Positions 24,111-37,900 of a DNA stretch of 64,000 nucleotides are shown piece by piece; within the stretch, counting starts at the first letter, position 1, and every line of letters starts with the position of its first letter. The position numbers and the translations under genes were made by a program. The stretch comes from Embiotoca jacksoni. Its lineage: Eukaryota; Chordata; Actinopteri; Embiotocidae. The notes under the pieces are model-generated. The model did no database searches and was not told the DNA's origin. It was given only the letters and a program-made list of their open reading frames with translations. Where the stretch lies: positions 10,832,276 to 10,896,275 of the forward strand of contig JAKOON010000016.1 in assembly GCA_022577435.1 (NCBI GenBank). Direction: 5' to 3'.

Positions 24111-24690
24111 CAAAAAAGTAGATTCAAGTTTCTGAATCCAATGATGCTTGACAACTGTGTTGCAGCCTTGTGGCAGCTGTGACACCTGGGGGAGAAGTCT
24201 CTGCATTATAAGTATGATGAGCAGCACTTTAAAATACACAGCATCTGCAAAAAAATCTACATGCAAATTGGGAGGAGTAGAAAGTTTATAGATGCTGCCA
24301 GATTAAACAGCGGTATGTTTTCTGAAATCATTTAGTCCCTCATTCAACAGACACTCAGTAGTTTACGCTATAAACTTAGAAATCATCATAATCTTTTCTG
24401 ATCACTGACCAGCATAGTGTCCAATTAAGTGTGATTTCCTCATTTATATAATGTGATGCATTGCAGTGTATCTCACAATACCATAATCCAGATTAGGTGT
24501 TGTCTTTTTTTTTTTTTTTGCCAAAGAGTAACGCAGCAACAAATGCATGATCCCCCACTGCCTTCCCACCTGCACACCCTGCCAATTATATGTGATGGAT
24601 AATAATCTCCTGCAGTAGCTCGCTCCATCACAATCATATAAAATATGCCCACATTTGAAAAGAGCCCATTAACTCATTATCATGGACATA

Positions 24691-26327
24691 CAGTGCATCC
24701 GGAAAGTATTCACAGTGCTTCACTTTTTACACATTTTGTTATGTTACAGCCTTATTCCAAACTGGATTTAATTCATTTTTTCCCTCAAAATTCTACACGC
24801 AATATCCCATAATAACAAAGTGAAAATAGTTTGTTTAAAATTTTTGCAAATCTATTAAAAATAAATAATGAAAATATAACACGTACATAAGTATTCACAG
24901 CCTTTGCGCAATACTTTGTTGAAGCACCTTTGGCAGAAATTACAGCCTCAAGTCTTTTTGAGTATGATGCTATAAGCTTGGCACACCTATTCTTGGGGCA
25001 TTTCTCCCATTCTTCTTTGCAGGACCTCTCAAGCTCCATCAGGTTGGATGGGGAGCGTCGGTGCACAGCCATTTTCAGATCTCTCCAGAGATGTTCAATC
25101 AGGTTCAAGTCTGGGCTCTGCCTGGGCCTCTCAAAGACATTCACAGAGTTGTCCCGAAGCCATTCCTTTGTTACCTTGGCTGTGTGCTTCGGGTCGTTGT
25201 CCTGTTGGAAGATGAACCTTCACCCCAGTCTGAGGTCCAGAGCGCTCTGGAGAAGGTTTTCATCAAGGATGTCTTTGTACATTGCTCCATTCATCTTTCC
25301 CTCCATCCTGACTAGTCTCCCAGTTCCTGCCACTGAAAAACATCCCCACAGCATGATGCTGCCACCACCATGCTTCACTGTAGGGATGGTATTGGTCAGG
25401 TGATGAGCGGTGCCTGGTTTCCTCCAAACATGACGCTTGGCATTCAGGCCAAAGAGTTCAATCTTTGTTTCATCAGACCAGAGAATTTAGTTTCTCATGG
25501 TCTGACAGTCCTTCAGGTGCCTTTTGGTAAACTCCAGGTGGGCTGTCATGTACCTCTTACTGAGGAGTGGCTTCCGTCTGGCCGCTCTACCATACAGGCC
25601 TGCTTGGTGGAGTGCTGCAGAGATGGTTGTCCTTCTGGAAGGTTCTCCTCTCTTCACAGAGCAACGTTGGAGCTCTGTCAGAGTGACCATCGGGTTCTTG
25701 GTCACCTCCCTGACTAAGGCCCTTCTCCCCCGATCGCTCAGTTTGGCCAGGCGGCCGACTCTAGGAAGAGTCCTGGTGGTTCCAAACTTCTTCCATTTAC
25801 GGATGATGGAGGCCACTGTGCTCATTGGGACCTTCAATGCTGCAGAAATTGTTCTGTACCCTTCCCCAGATCTGTGGCTCGATACAATCCTGTCTCGGAG
25901 GTCTACAGACAATTCTTTGGACTTCATGTCTTGGTTTGTGCTCTGACATGCACCGTCAACTGTGGGACCTTATATAGACGGTGTGTGTCTTTCCAAATCA
26001 TGTCCAATCAACTGAATTTACCTCAGATGGACTCCAATCAAGTTGTAGAAACATCTCAAGGATGATCAGTGGAAACAGGATGCACCTGAGCTCAATTTTG
26101 AGTGTAATGGCAAAGGCTGTGAATACTTATGTACATGTGATTTTTTTCGTTTTTGATTTTTAATTGATTTGCAAAAATTTCAAAAAAATGTATTTCATGT
26201 TGTCATTATGGGATATTGCGTGTAGAATTTTGAGGGAAAAAATGAATTTAATCCATTTTGGAATAAGGCTGTAACATAACAAAATGTGTAAAAAGTGAAG
26301 CGCTGTGAATACTTTCCGGATGCACTG
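24691..26327 (-). mobile_element. Nearly full-length Tc1-like transposon with one visible nonsense codon
   Basis: The terminal inverted repeats begin CAGTGCATCCGGAAAGTATT, extend beyond 70 bp and are flanked by TA. Read on the minus strand, 25487-25927 encodes the paired-like DNA-binding domain (SVDLRDRIVSSHRSGEGYRT and a second helix-turn-helix). 24785-25144 encodes the end of the DDE domain, with SPDLNLIEHLWRDLK. The frame stops after MRN by TAA, where relatives have a lysine codon. The middle part, including the NDPKHT-type block, is readable in another frame, so at least one frameshift follows. Confidence 0.92.
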
Positions 26328-28659
26328 TATAACTTTGGTTTAGTGAGCATATTGCAACATATTCAACATGTGGATTGATGGCTAAGAAGTGGATTATGTT
26401 GCATGAGTGGTTTGATATGTTTCTGTGGATGTTCTGTTCAAATGGAAAGACACATTTTGGGAGAATATTCCTTAAAAATGTTCCCCCCGAAATTAACACC
26501 AAGAAGTAGAAGAACAGTGGTACAGATATTTTCTGAATAACATCTGCCTCCTAAAGCCCAGATAGATATAGCCCAGATATCTAAAAACAGTCACTGCTGG
26601 GTGTTTCAGTGTGTGTGTGTGTGTTTTCACTGTAGTCTTGAAAGCACTGAGGACTGACTTTACAATACTCTTTTGTCTCTTGCCCAACACTCGGCTTCCT
26701 GCAGGCTCAGAATCCACAGAAACAGGAGAGCAGTCCAAACAACAACACCGGGATCGACTTCTTTCATGTAGCCCTTCACCCAACCCTCCATATATAAACC
26801 TCATCACACTCTCTTCCCAACTGAAACGATCAGTCCCACTTCCTGGACAGACTTCTCCAAATGCACATCTGGGTTACTTGAGACCAAGCGTCTAACCTGA
26901 ATCTGTCCTTCATGCAGAGCAGGAGCCAGAGGAGTGATGCTTCTGGTCAATCAAATCACCTTTACTTCTTTAACTGTGTTTTCACTGGATGAACTCCTTT
27001 GTCTGAGAAGCAGCTCCGACAGTGAGCCGTTGAACAGTAAATAAGTGTCTGAAGGGAGTTTAAGCTTAGATTAAGCGTAGTTTAAGCCTCTTGGCTGCCT
27101 CTCTGGTTTGTGAGAAAGTCATTTCCTGTGAAGAAAACCTTCGTCTGTCTGAGACTCCTCATCCTGTTTGACTGGCGGTCCTTCCTCTCTACCCCCTTTG
27201 CCTTCCTCCTTTGTGCTGTGGTCTATTTGTCTTCTTTTACCCATGTCAGATACTATTCCTACCATAATAAGGACCAAAATATCACTCAATTCTTGACAGA
27301 AACAATGTTTTCAATGTAATCAGTGTCTGACTTCCTGTTATTCCCCACTTCTTCTGTCTTGTCTTTTTCTTGCCTTTAGTGCTTGTCAGAGAGCATCTGA
27401 TACTTGTCAACAGAAGCAGCTCGGCCTCCGAGATTCACACAGTGACGATGATGTCTCCCTTTCTCACTTTTGTTCTGAGAGCCCTCACCACCTCCCATCA
27501 CATCGGCTTCTCTTCAATCACCTTCTCTTTTCCTTTGCTCAGAGTTGACAGTCTTTTCTGCAACCTCCTCTACTGTCTACCGTGCTCGCTTTTCTCTTTT
27601 ATCTCATCCCTCAGCTCATTCAGCGTCTTCTGTGTCTCCACTTGCTCCACTTTCCCACCTGCCAAAGGATATTGATTTTTAGCTGGTAAACTGATTTCTG
27701 TTTGTATGATTGACATCATACACTGTTCAGCTCAGATATTTGGGCTTCTGACAAAATAATTATTCAGAGTCCATTATTATTTGTGTTTCATGGAGATAAA
27801 TGCTGCATGAGTGTGGTGATGCATTTATTGAACATGCTTACATTTCTGTTTTTCATCAGCAACCACCAAATACACACGCACACACACGCACACACACGCA
27901 CACACACAAACATGCACACTATTGTTGCATGCTAAAAGTAAAGCACAGTGATGGGTGTATTTTTGTTGTGAGAGGTCACAGAAAGAAGAAAGGTTGGATG
28001 ACATCAATGGAGGATTGAGGCGATCATGTTTACCTAGCTGACAACAGGTCAGCGATAGTGTATAATAAGTGTGTGTGTGTTTGCTGCACCTCTTAACTCA
28101 TGTTTTTGATTAAATATCCGAGTCACCTTTGCCGGTCCCCTGAGAGGATCCAAGATTAAAACCTGATGAGTTCCAGGAGACTCTACACACACATAAACAA
28201 GCAGAAAATGGGCAAAACAACCCCCCTCAAAAAAAGAGAGAAAGCAGAAAAAGCATTAACATGCACATAATATAGCCATATTTAGCAGTGAAGCACAAGC
28301 ACACACTGACAGAACAGTGTGGGAAGAATCACAGCGGTTTATGAGAATGTCCTCTGTGATTCTTCAACACATTGCCTCCCTCTTTCTATATTAATTGGTA
28401 TACATGACATGTGTTTTCTTACTTTTACTCAAAGATCTGCTGTAAGGCACCTTCTGTTCTACAATCCTCTTCAGGCAACCAAAAACTGGCCTTTTGGTTT
28501 AGCGTTTCCAAAATTCCCTTTAGGCTTCTTATCATGGATTATATAGTCAAAGTTCATTAATATTTGTTCATTCACGCCCCTGGGGTCCACCCACCTCCAC
28601 CTCCTCCTCTTCCTCTTTCTTCTCCTCCCTCTCCATCTCGTTCCAGTTTAGTTGTCAGC

Positions 28660-28812
28660 GGCAGCAGCACAGTTCAGCTCCACTGCTGCGCTGCGCAAAG
28701 TTCATGTCCGAGCGGAAACATACGGTGCAGACCACAAGCCGAGAGGAGGATGACAAAGAAAAGAGGTGAAGTTATCACTCTTCGAAGGGACCGCGTTCAC
28801 AGCGTACTTTAA
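28660..28812 (+). promoter_or_regulatory. cdc42ep1: Candidate first (non-coding) exon and promoter of cdc42ep1
   Basis: A local CpG-containing segment (GCTGCGCTGCGCAAAG, GACCGCGTTCACAGCG) ends in a good donor, TTTAAG|GTAGGA, at 28812-28813. CDC42EP genes have non-coding first exons some kb upstream of the coding exons, so this is a reasonable start for cdc42ep1, 6 kb away. It is inference only. Confidence 0.35.
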
Positions 28813-29729
28813 GGTAGGATTACTCCAAAAAGTTTGTTAGATGTGCTGGAAAGTGCGAGTAAGGCGTGAAATCAACATCGAGTTGTTTATCGGACGTTGT
28901 CACACTTTTTGATTTAAATTGAGTCTCATTGGGTTCCTATAAAATAGCGCACATCTATGTGCATGAAAAAAGAGCAGCCTCAGCAGCTGGGGCACCTTTT
29001 AAAAATCACTATAATCAGCTTTTGCACGCTGACAGAGACATTATTGACGCATACTAATTGTCTCTGTACTTGCCCAAAAAAGCTTCAGACAATTATGGTG
29101 GTCCAAAGAGGCCAAACAATCTATACTCACATAGCAGATTTGGTCAAAACACAGCCTAATTTTTTAAGAAAATGTTTAGAGAAATGATTTTAAAAGTTGT
29201 GATACAAGTAGAAAACGAATGTCCTAAAAAGACAACTTCTCCAAAGCTTGCAATCTGGCATTCAATTGTTTGCTACCGAGCAACTTACTTTGAAGTTACT
29301 TTTTTGTGCACATCCTCTTCTGCAGCATTACTTCCCTTTACTTTGTGGGGATTTGTGTTTTTTTTTAATCACATTGCAATAGAACTGTGTGGAAGCTCTG
29401 TAACGTATATCACATGGCTTCCCACAGCGTTGCATCTTACCTGCGACCTGCAGCTTGGTGATGAGATGATGTTTAGTGGAAACATTTCAAATCAAGTGGT
29501 CACAGTTCTCCTCCTGCTAAGCCACTGAACAACTGGTCTTAGATCAGTTGTCTGGCAGCCAGTCAGGGAGGTGGCATCATGGTTGGAGACAATGTACTTC
29601 AACCACTGAAACAACTGGCCTACTTATCGGGGCTTAGGTCTGTAGTGATCAGTGTCCTGTGACCTGTCTTAGGAGAGATAAGTAAAGGACCAAGACACCA
29701 AACTAAATACAGACAGGTGACAAATTAAA

Positions 29730-30040
29730 TGAAAAAAAAACACCACAACGTGTGGTAGTAAGGTGTTGGGCCGTCACGTGCCGCCTGCCAGATCAGTTTT
29801 AATGCAGCTTGGCTTTAATTCTACAAGTTTCTGAACTGCACTGGAGGTATGAAGCATCCTTTTTCTAAAATGTATTCCCTCGTTTGGTGTTTTGATGATG
29901 GTGATGGAGTGATGTCTAAGGTGTCGGTCCAAAATCTCCCATAGGTGTGAGTTGGGTTGAGATCTGGTGACTGCAAAGGCTGTGGTATATGATTCACATC
30001 ACCTTTTGTCAACATGTGGAAATCCTTCACTGGTAATATA
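29730..30040 (-). mobile_element. Degenerate DDE-transposon remnant
   Basis: Minus-strand translation shows LQSPDLNP followed by a GRFW block, the signature of the end of a Tc1/mariner-type catalytic domain. The plus-strand text GTTGGGTTGAGATCTGGTGACTG is its common repeat form. The remnant is frame-broken and has no recognisable ends. Confidence 0.6.
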
Positions 30041-31038
30041 AAGAAGAAAGACCTAAAGTAATAAGCAGAGTGAGCTAACGAGATGCAAATTGTTTTGCAC
30101 AATGTTTGCATTATAATTTATCTTAAAACGCCGTGGTGGCTGGAATCAACCCTGTCGCACTTCAACTACACAGAGTTTTTAAACCAGCACCAGTGGTGTT
30201 CCTTTAAAAAGACTCTTTGATATTTTATTAACTGCACCTCCCTGTTTTCAAGGTGGAAGTTTGGAGAGGCAACATTTCCTTGTACTCTTTGTTAGGCAGA
30301 GAATGAAGTATGTTTGCACTTCACTGTTGCTCAGGGGAAACTCATTTCCCCTGAGTTTTGTTGACAGAAGTCTCATATGTAAAAAAAAAAAAGAAATCGT
30401 AAAACTATAGTGAATGATGGTTAAACCTCACCATAAAGACTGATGTTTTTGCTTTCCTTGTTCTTGTTTTGAAAGGTTTCTTTGCAGTATTTGTATATTG
30501 TAAAATAAGTAATTGAACTCTTTAATATGCTCATCTTGAGTGTTTCTTCTTGTGAGGTATTTTGTTGACTCGGCAGATCAAGGAAAGTGTGAGAAGGAGT
30601 GAACAGGACGTTCAGTTACAAGTGACAGTCCTCCAATATGACATGTCATAATCATACATGTCTGATATGGTCGTACATCATCATGAACCCATTTTCAGAT
30701 GTCATACATCCCAATCGAATATCATCTTAAAGTTGTCTCAGTTAACTCTCACTGCAGTCAATTGACATATAAGACACTTGAGTGTGTGCAGTGCAGAGAC
30801 AAAAACACACACACACCCTCACCATAAGGACCTGGCAGGTCATGAAGTGCATTGCCACGTTGCAGCAGTAGATCCTAGTAAACTGAGTGCATGTTGTATT
30901 TTTGAGCCGTGCGTAATGGTCAGGGTGTTTCTGACCTCAACCACAGTTTTCTGGTGCCGTCCTCCGAGGGGGCCGCGGCCCGCGGCCCTCCGGTCCGGCA
31001 GAGGAAGCAACCTCAGAGCTGGCCCACTGCTGCTCAGC

Positions 31039-31040
<2 letters not shown>

Positions 31041-31073
<33 letters not shown>

Positions 31074-31099
31074 ATGTGCGCGTGTGTGTGTGTGTGTGT

Positions 31100-31160
<61 letters not shown>
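31041..31160 (+). repeat. (GT)n microsatellite, about 120 bp
   Basis: An imperfect GT tract with one GCATGTGCGC interruption. The long Cys-Val or His-Thr open frames across it are artefacts. Confidence 0.95.
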
Positions 31161-31163
<3 letters not shown>

Positions 31164-33240
31164 GTCTATGTACAAGTGCACCCATGTTTCTCTTTTTTGA
31201 GGCAGTGTGATTGACCGGCCCCTGAAATGTCACGAGAGCCCTGTTTCTGCATTTTGTGCCTCTGTGGCTCCAGATGTTGGACTAACGTAGTAAATCTGCT
31301 TGCACCAGTGAGAGCGACAGCAAAATGTTTGACAGAGTGTGTTTTTGTGACAGAGGGAAAAACCAGAGATAAAAGACAGAGAGATTGATTGAAGGAAGAG
31401 CCCTGAAATAGAAGTCTGGAGGAAAAAACACATAAAGACGGGAGGTAAAAATGTGTTTCTCATCAGCGTCCTCAGATCCTTCATTTGATGGCCATAATAG
31501 ATGATGTCCGGTCTACTCTCTTCACTGCACGCTGTTCCCATTACACTTTCCAACATCCACGTTTGTCTCTGTGTCTGCAATCAGTCAGGCAGCTCATGTG
31601 AAACAGGCTTGTTTATGGTCGCTGCAGGTACAGTTTAGGGATAAATAACATGTTTAACAGATCTAAATGTCTTTCTGCGTGACTCTAACGAGGCCAATTT
31701 TGGGAAAATAAAGTTTCCAAAGTGAATTTATGTTCTGCTAATACACTTTATTTTACACAGACCTTTGAGCTTAGTTTACTGCTCGCAAAGTCAGGAGGGA
31801 AGAAGAAAATCAGAGCTATTATAGGGGAAGAGGAATTTGGTAGCTAGAGGAGCAGGAAAAAACATGTTAATTGCACCATGAAAAGCTCTGATTTAAACAT
31901 CAGATGACTGAAATGCTGCACTAAAATGAAGGACGTATTTTACAGTATTTAAAGTTGTTCATCAATCTGGAAATGGATGCTTAACTTCAACATCACAAAG
32001 CCGTTTCTGACTTGGTGTTGACACTGACAGTGAATGTTTTGTCTGTCTCTCAGCTTCTCGTGTCCCACAGGCCCTACAGGCCAGACTCCCTCAGAGAGAT
32101 TAGAGGTGGTCACACAACAATTAAAATCCATCCACTCTCCCTCCTCCTCTATATGAACAGACACTACGTTAAGTGCTCCTCCTGTATATCTAACCTCCTG
32201 CTTTACATCCTCTCTTGAGGTTCATGACAATCAATGATCGCAACCCTCAAACAGTTGTTCTGAAACTGTAGAAAAAATGGGATTAGTATAAAATTGTTGG
32301 GAGGTAATCTGAGCCCAGGTAAGCACCAAGTAAGAGTGGCACCATTACCTAATTGGAGTTGTTATATCACCGTTGACATTGGCCTGGCAGCAGCCTCGGC
32401 TGGTAGCCCCAGCACCTAGCCATGTTAATCCAACACTGGTTGTGTCTCGAAAAGGTCACGTGTGTGGAGCTTACCCCCATTTGCCTTGGATCCATCTCCT
32501 CAGCAGACAGGAGGAAGGTGCTCCGAGTGTGTCCAGGAAAAACAGAACCACGGGTCCTTTGGATGTTGTTGGAAAAATTTACATCTCCAGAGAAGTGGAG
32601 AGTTATGGTATTAATATGGACAAAACTGTTTGACCAGGAAACTGCAAGGCTCAGTGTGTGTGTGTGTGTGTGTGGGGGGGGATGCAGGCAAAATCTTTCT
32701 TCTTTATTTGGTTCCCCGTAAACATTTCTGGGGTCCACACAAAAATAGCAAACAAAGAAAAATCAACATTATCCATAAAACAAAAAAAGACATAAAAAGA
32801 ATACAAACCTACACAGCAAAAAAACAAAAAAAAAACTAATTGTCACATGCACAGGCACAATCAAATATTCAATGAAAGCAATAACGTCACGTCATGTCTC
32901 CAGAAAAATCAGAGAAAAGCAGCAAATCTACACCTTGTGGAAGGTCAAACCAGTAAGTTAAATGAAATATCATCCAACTATTGTCAAACTGTTTCAGCGT
33001 TAGAGTACATTTAATTCTAAACTATACAAATGTGAAAAAGCTGACAGGAGAATCAGAGTACACAGACATCACGATTTATCTGTGAAGTTCAGTCCCAGAC
33101 TCTTCAGGCCACGTTTCCACTATCAGTCAGGCCAAAGTTGTAGATGCCTGAAGGATTTACGTTTTGCATGAACACTCCTGGTTTAGTCTTTGGTCCAGTG
33201 TGTCACTCACAGCTCTGTCCTTTTCTCTCTCTGGTCTTTA

Positions 33241-33777
33241 GCTGGCCTTATGTGAACTGATTGAAAACAGAGACCCGCCCCCCACCTGGAAAACCTCAAG
33301 GAACTAAGTGGATTGAAGAAGGCCAAGACTGAGTGACGGAGTCAGAGAGGGAGGGAAGACAGAAGGGATTAGCAGCTAATCCAGTGCACGGACAATCTGC
33401 AGGAGCTTTATCATTCTTCCAGGACGAAGCAGACAAAACAGTTGCTGGATTACAGCACTTTAATTTATTGCCCTTTTCAGGAGCCCATCACCCTCCTTTT
33501 TGTTTCGCTCCGGTTGTTTTCATTGCCTCTCAAAGGTCTTGGGATCAGAGGGACCGGGGAACAGAGGACACAAGGCGACAGGCCTGGGGACAGGATGTGC
33601 CGTGGACAGTGTGGTGCCACGCATGGATAAACCTTTGAAGAGGGAGACGGTGCATGGCGGTGGACCCCCCGTCTTTTCTCTGCTTGGACACTGAGGAGGA
33701 CGAGAGCAGAACAACTTATCGGATAAGATCCTCTCAGAAGATCTGTTGAACACTCACACAAAGAGGCCTCACTGCCA
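33241..33777 (+). other. cdc42ep1: Candidate internal 5'UTR exon of cdc42ep1
   Basis: Bounded by an acceptor-like CTCTCTCTGGTCTTTAG (ending 33240) and a donor-like CCA|GTAAGC (33778). It is GC-richer than its surroundings and open in several frames, but no conserved protein is visible. It could be a long non-coding exon or chance. Confidence 0.25.
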
Positions 33778-34975
33778 GTAAGCAACTGTGGACACAATGC
33801 TGTGTTGACATACAGCTGTGGTATTTTAAAATTATTTTATTTAAAGGCGTATTACGTAAAATCTCTGAAGGCCTTTGAACCTAAATCAAGAAGGCAGGTG
33901 AAACGTGCAATCGCTGATCCGTAAACAAAGGAAGGAGCACTTTCCAAGTAATTATTCATCATTAAGGTATTTCATAACTGTTCGACAACACTGCATGCTG
34001 TGTTAATGGGTTGCTACGGTAAGGTTTCAAAACCACAGGGAACTGAGTAACACTAGAGTACACTCAAGTGCTAATCCTTGTAGGCTAACTTGAAGCCTAA
34101 ATAATAGTGAGAGGGGACAGCATAGTATATTGAGCCTATAAAGTAACTCGGTACAAAAAAATATTGTTCTTTAATGTGTGTGTGTTGTGTGTGACGTGTT
34201 GTCCAGTCTTACTTTAAAATTCTGCATTTCTACATTGAAGCTTTTTTTTTTAGGTTTGGGTAAAAGGCAAACTAAACATACTTGAGCTTTGCAAGACCTC
34301 CTGGTGAGGTGATCCTCTTAGTGCTGCTAGCGAAATGTAAGTTGAGACCGTAAACAAGACAGTTCTGCAAGTCTAAAAAAAAACCCTAAAAAAAAACTTT
34401 GTTTCATTGCTTTTACCACCGACACACCAGCTGAGTTGTTTGGCTGAAATCATGTCTCAGTGTATTTACAGTTGTGGCTGGATTTTTTATTTTTTTTTTC
34501 AATTTCTAAACAGGTATTCCCTAAACCAAATCTGTGCAAGCTCCCAGTATGCCCCAAACTCTCCAGTTACCACCGGAGGAAACGCAGTATGGCCTTGTAA
34601 TTTATCCTCGTTGTTATTTGGTCATGACTGAAAGCTGGTGTGGTGCAGGAGAAGAGAGTTTTTTGACAGATGTGCAGTACAGACAGGGACATAACTGCTT
34701 TACATTTATACTGGCATCTTAAAGTGTGGATCCAAAAGGGAAACTGTTGTCATGGAGTGGAAGAATCGTCAGCACAGAATGAATTATATACACATTCTGT
34801 GCTGACTGAATAACCACATGTTTCTATGTGCTGTCCTCACTGTCCAGGCATTATTTTTTTTTTTCTCTCTGCTTTTACAGTGGACCCCAAACTGGAACTG
34901 AGACGTGACTGACATGTAATCGGTTCAGACGTTCTGGTTTGATTTAAAGGAAAATTACAAAACTTTTCTGCCACC

Positions 34976-37900
34976 ATGAGCCTGGGAAAACTGCCAGGGA
35001 TCAAAGGCCTTGTGTCTGGGTCTCAGGGGAAACGTCGATTTAAGAGCGACCTCTCCGTGGACATGATCGGCCCGCCGATGGGCGACTTCCGACACACCAT
35101 GCATGTCGGCCGCGGCGGCGACGTGTTTGGTGACACGTCCTTTCTCAGCAACTATGGGGGCACCAGGGAGCCAGGAAGTCCAGACTCAGCCAGCAGCTCC
35201 AAAACAACCAGCTTCTTCACACGCACCTTTCGGCACGTACGGAAGAACTCCGGGCCACGGCCGCGACAGGGTTCCCGTGACTTGTCTTCCCCGCCACCGG
35301 ACATCTCACCCATCATCAAGAATGCCGTCTCCCTGCCTCAGCTGAACATTGACTCTCCCAACGGGTGCCTACAGAGGGTGCTGTTCCCCAGCTCCATCAG
35401 CTCAACAGACGATTCCTTCTGCACATATGGTGAGATAATACAGATAATCACCTCCAGCATGGGACGAGATTTATGCAAAGCATCTTAGCAGCAAGATTAT
35501 CTTCATTAAAAGTGAGTGGAGAAAATGTAGTTGTAGTGATCGTGATATGATGGCTTATTAAATGACAGTAGAGCGTGAGTTTAAGAGTGTCTCAAAGGCT
35601 ACAGAGGTACAGATTAAGTCACACCAAGTCAACTTGAAGCACAAGCTGTGCTGTGCTGCGCGTGTGCGTGTGTAAATCCCATTTACATCTGAAGAAGTAG
35701 TATACATGCCAGTGAGGCCGCACAAAAAAAGTATAAACGATGTTATTTTTAAATCACCTGTCGTCCATGATATGCTGCTGCTTCGGTGAATCTATGAATC
35801 TGTTTGGCCGAAGCAGCGTTGCTCCTCTGCATTCAAACAGCTGGAAGTGTTTCCACGGATACCCAGAGTTGAATTACTTCAGCTTTACACTGGATTTGTG
35901 TCCTTTCTCTCACATTTTGGATAATAGAAGGGGCATTATGTGTTCATTCAGCATCGAGGAAAAGGGCCTTTTTTTTTTAAAGTATGGACTCCTATTTTGG
36001 TTGTGGACGCAAACTTTAATTTGATAGCATATAAACCTATTTCGCATTATTTTTGATTTTTGTCTTAATTTAAAACTCGAATAGCTTTATCTCTATAAAT
36101 TGACCTGGAATGAGACACAATGTATTTGAAATAGGAGCAATAAAGACTGTAGAATAATTAGTATTGACAGGAGAAGGCGACTGTGTAGGTGTGGTCTCCC
36201 GGTTCTAAAGTCGTTTTGAATCTGTGCTTAAAATCGTGCAAATCTGTAAATAACACTGCCTGGTCTGATGTGAAAGCAACTTACAAAACTTTACACAATG
36301 AGCTTCAACAAACAAAAAATTCCTTGTATTAAATCAATCTGCGACCTAGTTATGGGCCGCAGCATAGTGGTAGAGCTGCACTGTATTAGTCAACATGAAT
36401 CAGCACACACAAAACAATTGATGATACATTACTGTATTTGATTTCAGTCTCTGTTCTTACTATTGAGTCTCCAGCAGACTCAGTGCAAACAAGACTATAA
36501 ATGTCAGAGTGAACACAGACAGAGAGGGTGAGGTTTCCCTCCTTTCAACATCCCACATTCCTCCAAGACAACCAGCAAACAGACGGGCTTCTTCTGACTC
36601 AGCTGCAATCACCTAGGCAACACCTGGACACAATTAGGTCTATAAATACAAATACAAACACAGACACAGCTGGTTGGTGGAGGGAAAGATGCTCCCTGGG
36701 CATTTCCTGTCAACTCTGTGCATGTGAGAACGCCTCAATGAGCAGCATAAACACACCATTCATTATATTGGCCAACCAATCGGAGCTTATCAGGCAGAAC
36801 TGTGGACTGGAAATCCCCTCTCCCTCTCCACATTTATTACCCACTTCATAAGGAATTTTCCCAAACAGAGTGTTGCAGACCTGGCATAGAGAGTCAGTGA
36901 ACTGAGGGATGATGGGAACTCTTTGTCATTGGGTTTGTCAACGATGTCAGTATTTCATCTTCCCCCATCTTTTCCCTGATCCACTGCTGAGTATGAGTTT
37001 TAGTCGTGAAAATCTTTTCTCACAGTGTGCTAAGAGGGTCTTTGTAGTCACAGTTGCACCTTTAATTTATAACTTTATCAACAGACCATCTTCCACTCTT
37101 TACTTGATCCCCATTATAAAACATTAACATTTATTTCTCTTGTTTGTCACCCCTGTCAGCGTCATCATACCCCTCTTATTTCCCTCATATCTTTGACTAC
37201 CTGACAGTTGTAACATTAAGTGTCTGGGACAGTCAGAAGCTGCAGCCCTGTGAGTAAGTGTTGCTTAGGACTGTGGGAAAACATCTAAAAATTACAGCTG
37301 GGTTGTTACATATGGCCACCTTCTGGTGAAGGAACTGAATTGCTTGACAAAAACACCAAATTTGACAACTGATACTTCAGAAGTCCCATTAATCTGTATG
37401 TTTTTTCTTTGAAACATACAGGTACTTTGCTTTGTTTCTGATTTAGAGTAATAAATAGATTTTTGTCTTAAACACTAGATTTAGGGTATCGTGATATTAT
37501 GAAACAGTCAAAACTGAAAAATGGCAGCTGCAAACAGGAGTGAAGGTGATCAATGGGGTGTTTGAGTTTGGATATGCTCAAAAAACTCAATGTTGCTAAT
37601 ATATTAAATCCACTCTGTGAACCCACACAGCCTGCGTTATCTGAGCAGCTTAGTTAAAGGGGTTTGTCAGAGAAATAAAATGATTTACTTTTATTAAAAT
37701 CTCTGAAGTAGCATAATGTCAGTTCTAGTCCGGTTGTAATTCTCTTGTTTACAGTTCAGATCACTTCAGTGACCTCAGTGTGTTTTCTTCTTGTCTCTGT
37801 TCGCAGGTCTCCAGTCTGGATTCGTCACTCTGCCACGCTTCTCTCGCCTTGACCGACAATTTGAAGACGGAGATGTCCGTAAAGGGTCTCTACCGGACGG

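Larger units (their letters stand above)
18333..24688. other. Intergenic DNA right of card10 (5'UTR and promoter of card10 somewhere in its left part)
   Basis: Apart from the repeats listed separately I see no gene. The card10 5'UTR must continue upstream from 18333; GTCTTCACAG just before GGAGAAGACATG is acceptor-like, so a further non-coding exon may exist. A C-rich segment near 18440-18560 could belong to the promoter, but no TATA box or CpG island decides it. Confidence 0.4.
26330..34880. other. Intergenic or cdc42ep1 5'-intronic DNA
   Basis: No protein-coding gene is recognisable. Contents: (CA)n at 27874-27908, a GC-richer block at 28560-28812 that may be a 5'UTR exon, a transposase remnant at 29730-30040, a 120-bp (GT)n tract at 31041-31160, and a GC-rich block at 33240-33780 that may be another non-coding exon. 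The other open stretches are short and not conserved with anything I know. Confidence 0.5.

Noticed and set aside
24930..25946. Plus-strand open frames of 140-157 codons inside the Tc1 element
   Set aside because: They are antisense to the transposase on the minus strand and encode nothing recognisable.
31041..31200. Open frames of alternating Cys-Val or His-Thr over 100 codons, also at 640-700, 5272-5310, 59714-59808 and 62003-62078
   Set aside because: They are translations of (GT)n/(CA)n tracts, not genes.
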